Shown here piece by piece: positions 59,735 to 64,000 of a DNA stretch of 64,000 bases. The notes beneath the pieces are model-generated. The model was not told the origin of the DNA. It was given only the letters and a program-made list of their open reading frames with translations, and searched no databases. Source of the DNA: Streptomyces sp. NBC_00820. GTDB lineage: Bacteria; Actinomycetota; Actinomycetes; Streptomycetales; Streptomycetaceae. The position numbers and the translations under genes were made by a program. How positions within the stretch are numbered: position 1 is the stretch's first letter; every line of letters starts with the position of its first letter. The stretch is taken from the NCBI RefSeq assembly GCF_036347055.1, contig NZ_CP108882.1:5064501-5128500 (forward strand). The letters run 5' to 3'.

Positions 59735-61219
59735 ATGTCCTTCCCGCTCGCCGCACCAGCCCCCGCTCCCGCCGCACCACCCCACACCGGAGGCCTGCTC
59801 CTCCTCCTCGACGGCACCGCAGGACTCCTCACCGTCGCAGCCATCGGCATAGCCCTGCTGCTGTTCCTCATCATCAAGGTGCGCGTCCAGCCGTTCGTGG
59901 CCCTGCTCACCGTCTCCATAACCGTCGGCCTGCTCGCCGGCCTCTCGGTCACCGAACTCTTCGGCACCGTCCAGCGCTCCGACGCCGTCTCCACCATCGA
60001 GTCCGGCATGGGCGGCATCCTCGGCCACGTCGCCGTCATCATCGGCCTCGGCACCATGCTCGGCGCGATCCTGGAGGTCAGCGGCGGAGCGGAGGTGCTG
60101 GCCGCCCGCCTGCTCGGGCTGTTCGGCGAGCGCCGGGCCCCGCTCGCCATGGGCCTGACCGGCCTGATCTTCGGTATCCCGGTCTTCTTCGACGTCGGTA
60201 TCTTCGTCCTCGCGCCGATCGTCTACGCGGCCGCCAAGCGGGGTGGCAAGTCGATCCTGCTCTACTGCCTCCCGCTCCTCGCGGGCCTGTCGATGACCCA
60301 CGCCTTCCTGCCCCCGCACCCCGGCCCGGTGGCCGCCGCCGGCCTGCTGCACGTCCAGCTCGGCTGGGTCGTCCTCATGGGCGTCGTCTGCGGCCTCCCG
60401 GCCGTGCTGGCCGCCTGGGCGTTCTCGGCGTGGGTCGGGCGGCGCATCTTCGTCGCCGTACCGCAGGACATGGTGGAGGCGGCGCAGGAGGCCAAGCGGG
60501 CCGTCCTCGACGAGCAGCGCGCCTCGGGTGTGGAGCCGCAGGAGAAGCCCGTGCCCCTGGCCACGGTCCTCGGCATCATCGGCACGCCGCTGGTGCTGAT
60601 CCTCGCCGCCACCTTCTCCTCCGTCGCGCTCGACCCCTCCACGGGCCGCTCGGTCATCGAGTTCTTCGGACACCCCTTCGTCGCCCTCACCCTCGCCCTG
60701 TTCCTCGCCTACTACCTGCTGGGCATCCGGCGCGGCTGGTCCCGCAAGTCCCTGGAGACGGTGTCCACTTCGTCCCTCAAGCCGATCGGCAACATCCTGC
60801 TGGTGGTCGGCGCGGGCGGTGTCTTCGGCGCGGTCCTCAAGGCCAGCGGCGTCGCCCAGGCCCTCTCCGACACCTTCCACGACGTGGGCCTGCCGGTGAT
60901 CGTCCTGTCGTACCTGATCTCGCTCGTGCTGCGGGTCGCCCAGGGCTCGGCCACGGTCGCGATCGTGACGACGGCGGGCATCGTGGCCCCGCTCCTGACC
61001 GAGGGCCACCATTCCCAGGCCTTCGCCGCGCTGGTCATCATGGCCATCTCCGCGGGCTCCATCTTCGCCTCGCACGTCAACGACGGCGGCTTCTGGATGG
61101 TCGCCAAGTACTTCGGCATCACCGAACGCGACACCCTGAAGACCTGGACGGTCCTGGAGTCGGTGCTGTCGGTGGCGGGGTTCGCGGTGGCCGGCGCGGT
61201 GAGCGTGTTCGTGTCGTAG
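59735..61219 (+). CDS. GntP-family permease (gluconate or D-serine type)
   Basis: The 494-aa protein has about 12 hydrophobic helices and GntP blocks: IKVRVQPFVALLTVSITVGL, GMGGILGHVAVIIGLGTMLG, GIPVFFDVGIFVLAPIVYA, THAFLPPHPGPVAAA and AISAGSIFASHVNDGGFWMV. The family carries gluconate and related sugar acids, and also D-serine (DsdX). The neighbouring KDG-type kinase favours a sugar acid, while the D-amino acid enzymes and RidA favour D-serine; the sequence cannot decide. GAGGA precedes ATG 59735. The upstream frame back to 59612 is rejected because a hairpin lies just before it. Confidence 0.9.
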   Translation: MSFPLAAPAPAPAAPPHTGGLLLLLDGTAGLLTVAAIGIALLLFLIIKVRVQPFVALLTVSITVGLLAGLSVTELFGTVQRSDAVSTIESGMGGILGHVAVIIGLGTMLGAILEVSGGAEVLAARLLGLFGERRAPLAMGLTGLIFGIPVFFDVGIFVLAPIVYAAAKRGGKSILLYCLPLLAGLSMTHAFLPPHPGPVAAAGLLHVQLGWVVLMGVVCGLPAVLAAWAFSAWVGRRIFVAVPQDMVEAAQEAKRAVLDEQRASGVEPQEKPVPLATVLGIIGTPLVLILAATFSSVALDPSTGRSVIEFFGHPFVALTLALFLAYYLLGIRRGWSRKSLETVSTSSLKPIGNILLVVGAGGVFGAVLKASGVAQALSDTFHDVGLPVIVLSYLISLVLRVAQGSATVAIVTTAGIVAPLLTEGHHSQAFAALVIMAISAGSIFASHVNDGGFWMVAKYFGITERDTLKTWTVLESVLSVAGFAVAGAVSVFVS

Positions 61220-61301
61220 TCGGTGCCCAAGTGACCGGTGTGTACCGGGGGATCGGTGGGCTGACTGGTTCCGGCACAGGGAAGTCGTCCATACTGCGGC
61301 C

Positions 61302-61850
61302 GTGGACCAGCGCATAGGATCGAGCAGCCAGCCCGTGAAGGGCGAGCCCGTCAAGGGCGCCGGATTCGACCCGGCCTTCATCCCCGGGATCACCCCGCCG
61401 GCGAGGCCGGCGGCGCCCGAACCGGAGGACGCGAAGCCGACCGAGTCCGCGGAACCCGCCGACTCGGACTCGGTGGAGCCGACGTCCGCCGAGGAGCCGC
61501 AGGCCGAGGCGGCGGACGCGGCGGACGCGGCGGACGTGACCGAAGAGGCCGAAGAGGCGGAGGCCCCCGAAGGCCCGGTCTTCGAGGCCTCCGACCGTCG
61601 GGCCAGGATCGTCGCCGACCACCGCGGCGTCCGCCTGAGCCTCGACGAGGAGGCCTGCGAGTTCCGCTGGAACGAGATAGCGGCCGTCGAGACCGAGTCG
61701 CCCCGCTTCGGCAAGCGCTTCACCATCACCGTGCACACCCCCGGCAGCCGCTGGTACCCGATCGAGATCGAGGCCACGGCGAGGTCCCGCTTCAAGGAGT
61801 GGGAGTCGGAACTGGACGCGGTGCTGGACGCGTACTTCGAAGAGGCCTGA
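61302..61850 (+). CDS. Acidic-linker protein with a small beta-rich C-domain
   Basis: The 182-aa soluble product has a disordered N-half (Pro/Glu/Ala, with ESAEPADSDSVEP and repeats of DAAD) and a compact C-domain from about 95. The C-domain carries FEASDRRARIVADHRGVRLSL, EFRWNEIAAVETESP and WYPIEIEATARSRFKEWESEL, with a PH-like strand pattern. GTG 61302 has CATACT 6 nt upstream, a leaderless-type promoter. Function is unknown; the C-domain resembles small PH-like domains of actinobacterial proteins only in outline. Confidence 0.7.
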   Translation: MDQRIGSSSQPVKGEPVKGAGFDPAFIPGITPPARPAAPEPEDAKPTESAEPADSDSVEPTSAEEPQAEAADAADAADVTEEAEEAEAPEGPVFEASDRRARIVADHRGVRLSLDEEACEFRWNEIAAVETESPRFGKRFTITVHTPGSRWYPIEIEATARSRFKEWESELDAVLDAYFEEA

Positions 61851-61902
61851 CCGGCCGACAAGGGCCCGACGGTGCCTCGTGCCCGGGCCGCGGCACGCGA
61901 AA

Positions 61903-61953
61903 GCTCCTGGTGGGCACCGGCATCTCGGTGAAGATGCCGTGTCCGCCAGGAGC
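61903..61953. terminator. Long imperfect hairpin between convergent genes
   Basis: GCTCCTGGTGGGCACCGGCA (61903 onward, arm to 61925) pairs with 61932-61953 apart from two mismatches and one bulge, with loop CGGTGA. It lies between two convergent genes. Confidence 0.55.
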
Positions 61954-61991
61954 GTTCGCGCTCTGCGCGACCCGCGTGCGCCGGCCCGGCC

Positions 61992-62702
61992 TCACCGGCC
62001 CACGACGGCCGTGATGACGGAGCCCCGCTCCAACAGCGCGACGGCCTCGCCCGTCACGCGAACCTTCGCGCTGTGAGGCGGATCCACGAAGTCGACCGGC
62101 CGTATCCTGACGATCCCCTCAAGGGTCACCAGCGGCGCGTCGTCCCTCGTCCCCCCGTCCGGCCCCACGCCGAACCGCTGACCGACCCGTACGACGCCGC
62201 TCACGCATCGCACGACGCATGTCGCGCTCGACGTGCCCCTCTCCGCCACGGAGTGGATCTGCAACCGCGCGTCCGCCCGCGTCAGGAAGAGCCGCTCCTC
62301 GTGGTCCAGGACGATGACCCGCTCGTCGCCGTCGATGATCACCAGGTCGTCCCGGCCCGGGTACCAGAGGTCGTCGAGCCGCTCGAACACGGCGCGACAG
62401 GCGACCCGCGCCGCCCTGCGCTCGGCCGGCCACGCCACCCACACATCCTGTCCCGCGTCGTCGACCAGGGCGCGCAAGGCGTCTCTCAGTGCGTGCGCGT
62501 CGAAGCCGGACACGTCCACAACGACCTCGGCCCGCCGGACCGAAGCGGCGAGCCTGGCCAGTGATCCGCCCAATGCGCCGACGAACGCGTCGAACGCGCC
62601 CGGAGCTTCGTGCGCCGTCGGGGCGCGCAACGGATCTGCGAGCGACAGGGCGTCCCCGGCCTGGCCGACCGCGCCTACCAGGGCCGTCGGACCCCGGGTC
62701 AC
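61992..62702 (-). CDS. Unknown protein with an EF-Tu-domain-2-like C-terminus
   Basis: The 236-aa product from GTG 62702 (GAGG upstream) has an N-terminal segment with VVVDVSGFDAHALRDAL, a middle block DDLWYPGRDDLVIIDGDERV and DHEERLFLTRAD, and a C-terminal barrel. The barrel has GVVRVGQRFGV, APLVTLEGI, VDFVDPPHSAKVRVTGEAV and ERGSVITA, whose strand order recalls domain 2 of EF-Tu-like GTPases; no GTPase domain is present. I recognise no family. The longer frame to 62855 runs antisense through a transposase remnant, so the original N-terminus may have been altered by the insertion. Confidence 0.55.
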   Translation of the reverse strand: MTRGPTALVGAVGQAGDALSLADPLRAPTAHEAPGAFDAFVGALGGSLARLAASVRRAEVVVDVSGFDAHALRDALRALVDDAGQDVWVAWPAERRAARVACRAVFERLDDLWYPGRDDLVIIDGDERVIVLDHEERLFLTRADARLQIHSVAERGTSSATCVVRCVSGVVRVGQRFGVGPDGGTRDDAPLVTLEGIVRIRPVDFVDPPHSAKVRVTGEAVALLERGSVITAVVGR

Positions 62703-62874
62703 CACCGGCCTCGAACGACCACACGGCGGCGAACTCACCCCGACCCAGCGCACCGTCAACCACGCACTGCCCCACGCCCTGAAGTCCTGGCAGATCTTCC
62801 GCAGAGCGCGCATCAGCCCCGACCGCATGACCGTCATCGTCAAGGCCGTCCTCACCCTGGAGAGTCAACACTGA
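62703..62874 (+). pseudogene. 3' remnant of an IS5-type (DDE) transposase
   Basis: In one frame the strand reads GELTPTQRTVNHALPHALKS and then WQIFRRARISPDRMTVIVKA, ending VLTLESQH and a stop at 62872-62874. This is the C-terminal end of streptomycete IS5-group transposases (typically LTxTQRTVNRA, then RLKSWxIFRRARxSPxRMT, then VLTLERQR). About 12 residues around the catalytic Glu are deleted (ALPHALKS in place of the longer segment), and all of the 5' part is gone. The assignment rests on pattern memory. Confidence 0.65.
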
Positions 62875-62896
62875 AAAGGCTCCGCGAACGTATCAG

Positions 62897-63292
62897 TCAC
62901 TCGATGATGGAGACCTGCTGAATCTTCTGGATGATGAGCTCCAGGTCCGACAGTGAATTCCGACAGAAGTCCGGATCGCTGACATTGATGGAGTGAACGA
63001 CATTCGAAAAAGAAGGGTCGGCGAGCCCATGGGCCTCGCGAAGAAGCCTGGTGGGCACCAGGAGCCAATTCCTCCTTGTCCGGTCAAGCGTCCATTCGAC
63101 TTGTGTGGGTAGCTTCCTGAGGATGTCGTCGATGAGTTGTGCGACTTCTTCTCGAGGGGACGTGTACCGCCACCCCATGTATGACACTTGAGGGTAGTCG
63201 TAGAAGGGGTTGTATTCCGCAGGCAGTTTGAACCAGGAAACGTTCCCGAACCTGCTGAGCGCTTGGATTGCCTGCGTGCTTTGAATCGACAT
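62897..63292 (-). CDS. Hypothetical protein in less GC-rich DNA
   Basis: The 131-aa product from ATG 63292 (AGGA just upstream) is soluble and aromatic-rich: ALSRFGNVSWFKLPAEYNPF, YDYPQVSYMGWRYTS, EEVAQLIDDILRKLP, then DRTRRNWLLVPTRLLRE and a hydrophobic end (LELIIQKIQQVSIIE). Composition and codon use differ from the neighbours; 63241-63300 is about 57% G+C by hand count, well below the rest of the window. No family recognised. Size, acidic helices and setting beside an IS remnant and a DUF4262 gene resemble an immunity protein, which is a guess. The 192 bp to the next gene are also less GC-rich and hold nothing I can call. Confidence 0.65.
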   Translation of the reverse strand: MSIQSTQAIQALSRFGNVSWFKLPAEYNPFYDYPQVSYMGWRYTSPREEVAQLIDDILRKLPTQVEWTLDRTRRNWLLVPTRLLREAHGLADPSFSNVVHSINVSDPDFCRNSLSDLELIIQKIQQVSIIE

Positions 63293-63484
63293 GGTGATCC
63301 TGTCGTGTGTCACCAAAGAGGTCCGGAGTGTCCCCTGCTCATGGTCTCCGAGTGGCATCGAAGTTGAGCTCATTGCCGGGTCATGTGCATATCGACCGTC
63401 GGTGTAGACATCGTGATGGCGGTGCCGTTCCAGTGGTTGGCCGGATTTCTCCGGAATGAAGATTTCGATATCGCCTGTCCGGCT

Positions 63485-63961
63485 TCAGAGTTCGGCGGTC
63501 CAGACTCCGGCCGGGTGCTCGTCCGGTGGTAGCCACAGCTGGGGCTGAGACTCGTGGTGTTCCTGTGTCGCGTGCTTTTCCCAGTGGAAGTGGCCCTCCG
63601 TGTCGGGCCATGCGACCTGTAGGACGGGCAGGGGAGGGCGTCGGTAGAACCCGATGGCCCGCCCGAAGTAGGTCCGGTACCAGCGCCGGTCGACGTCTCT
63701 GAGGGTGACCGGGTGACCGTCCACGACGCCTTGACGTACTTGGCCGTCCTTCAGCACGGCACCGGAGGCGGCCATGTCGCCGAGCGTGTTGAGCATGCGG
63801 TGCATGGCGCGGACGTCGAGCCCGAACATGGCGAGTTCAGGCGTGCCATGGGTGTGCGCCAGGCCGATGGTGTAGGCGAATCCCGGGCCGATCTCGTCCT
63901 CGGGAACCATGACCACGTGCCAGCCGTGCTGCCACACGTTCGCGGTGATCGTCAGATCCAT
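63485..63961 (-). CDS. DUF4262 domain protein
   Basis: The 158-aa product matches DUF4262 in layout: an opening ITANVWQHGWHVVMVPEDE, then GPGFAYTIGLAHTHGTPELAMFGLD, and an aromatic block RRWYRTYFGRAIGFYRRPPLPVLQVAWPD ahead of FHWEK. The family is common in actinobacteria and often found near accessory loci, and its function is unknown. ATG 63961 begins the family sequence, and the gene is complete within the window. Confidence 0.82.
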   Translation of the reverse strand: MDLTITANVWQHGWHVVMVPEDEIGPGFAYTIGLAHTHGTPELAMFGLDVRAMHRMLNTLGDMAASGAVLKDGQVRQGVVDGHPVTLRDVDRRWYRTYFGRAIGFYRRPPLPVLQVAWPDTEGHFHWEKHATQEHHESQPQLWLPPDEHPAGVWTAEL

Positions 63962-64000
63962 CCGGTCGCTCTCTTCACGATCACCGTAGTCGTGACAGAG

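Overview
The window reads as chromosomal core-region DNA of a Streptomyces. It is very GC-rich with strong third-position bias. It carries mycothiol S-conjugate amidase, the PccB/AccE/AccA2 carboxylase set, a GGDEF protein of the CdgE type, an L,D-transpeptidase lipoprotein, a LAXTG sortase substrate, GTP-dependent PEP carboxykinase and many GTG/TTG starts. Gene order matches, from memory, the region around accA2-pccB-cya-hutH-mca-pck of Streptomyces coelicolor. No rRNA, tRNA, prophage or CRISPR array was seen.

Layout. 0-7 kb: tail of a probable DeoR regulator, then biotin-dependent acyl-CoA carboxylase genes (accA2, accE, pccB) with maf and a 42-aa membrane protein, and divergent birA, whose product biotinylates the carboxylase. 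7-14 kb: adenylate cyclase, a Pro/Ala-rich membrane protein, enoyl-CoA hydratase, a diguanylate cyclase and histidine ammonia-lyase. 13.7-23 kb: cell-envelope genes (lipoprotein, LAXTG surface protein, L,D-transpeptidase, FtsX/MacB-type ABC pair, large secreted subtilase). 23-27 kb: a 168-bp MITE-like element, XRE regulator and divergent Zn alcohol dehydrogenase, a secreted Gly/Gln/Asn/Thr repeat protein and msrA. 27-31.4 kb: a same-strand trio in which two related membrane-anchored helical-repeat proteins flank an M48 metalloprotease. 31.5-38 kb: cystathionine gamma-synthase, a small sigma-like factor with a small membrane partner, MarR, threonine dehydratase, greA, DUF4307 and mca. 38-42 kb: a membrane NB-ARC/TPR STAND protein and a low-complexity membrane protein. 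42-50 kb: ArsR plus YyaL-type thioredoxin protein, Mut7-C RNase, TetR, hemolysin III and PEP carboxykinase. 50-54 kb: alanine-type aminotransferase, another low-complexity membrane protein and a trypsin-like protease. 54-61 kb: a compact catabolic cluster (D-aminoacylase, D-serine deaminase-like enzyme, PfkB kinase, IclR, RidA, GntP permease). 61-64 kb: an accessory tail with an IS5-type transposase remnant, less GC-rich DNA and a DUF4262 protein.

How genes work together. AccA2 (biotin carboxylase plus biotin carrier), PccB and AccE form acyl-CoA carboxylase that makes methylmalonyl-CoA/malonyl-CoA for lipids and polyketides, and BirA activates AccA2. The 54-61 kb cluster looks like one IclR-controlled unit: the deacylase frees D-amino acids, the PLP deaminase gives 2-aminoacrylate, RidA clears it, and the GntP permease (the family that contains gluconate and D-serine carriers) and the sugar-acid kinase handle the substrate. 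A perfect GTTGCAC-N3-GTGCAAC palindrome lies in the divergent promoter between the two arms.

Regulation. Many genes show a -10-like hexamer 6-8 nt before the start codon and no Shine-Dalgarno, the arrangement expected of leaderless mRNAs. Several long perfect stem-loops between convergent genes are good terminator candidates. No in-frame TTA codon was noticed in the genes listed, so no bldA dependence is suggested.
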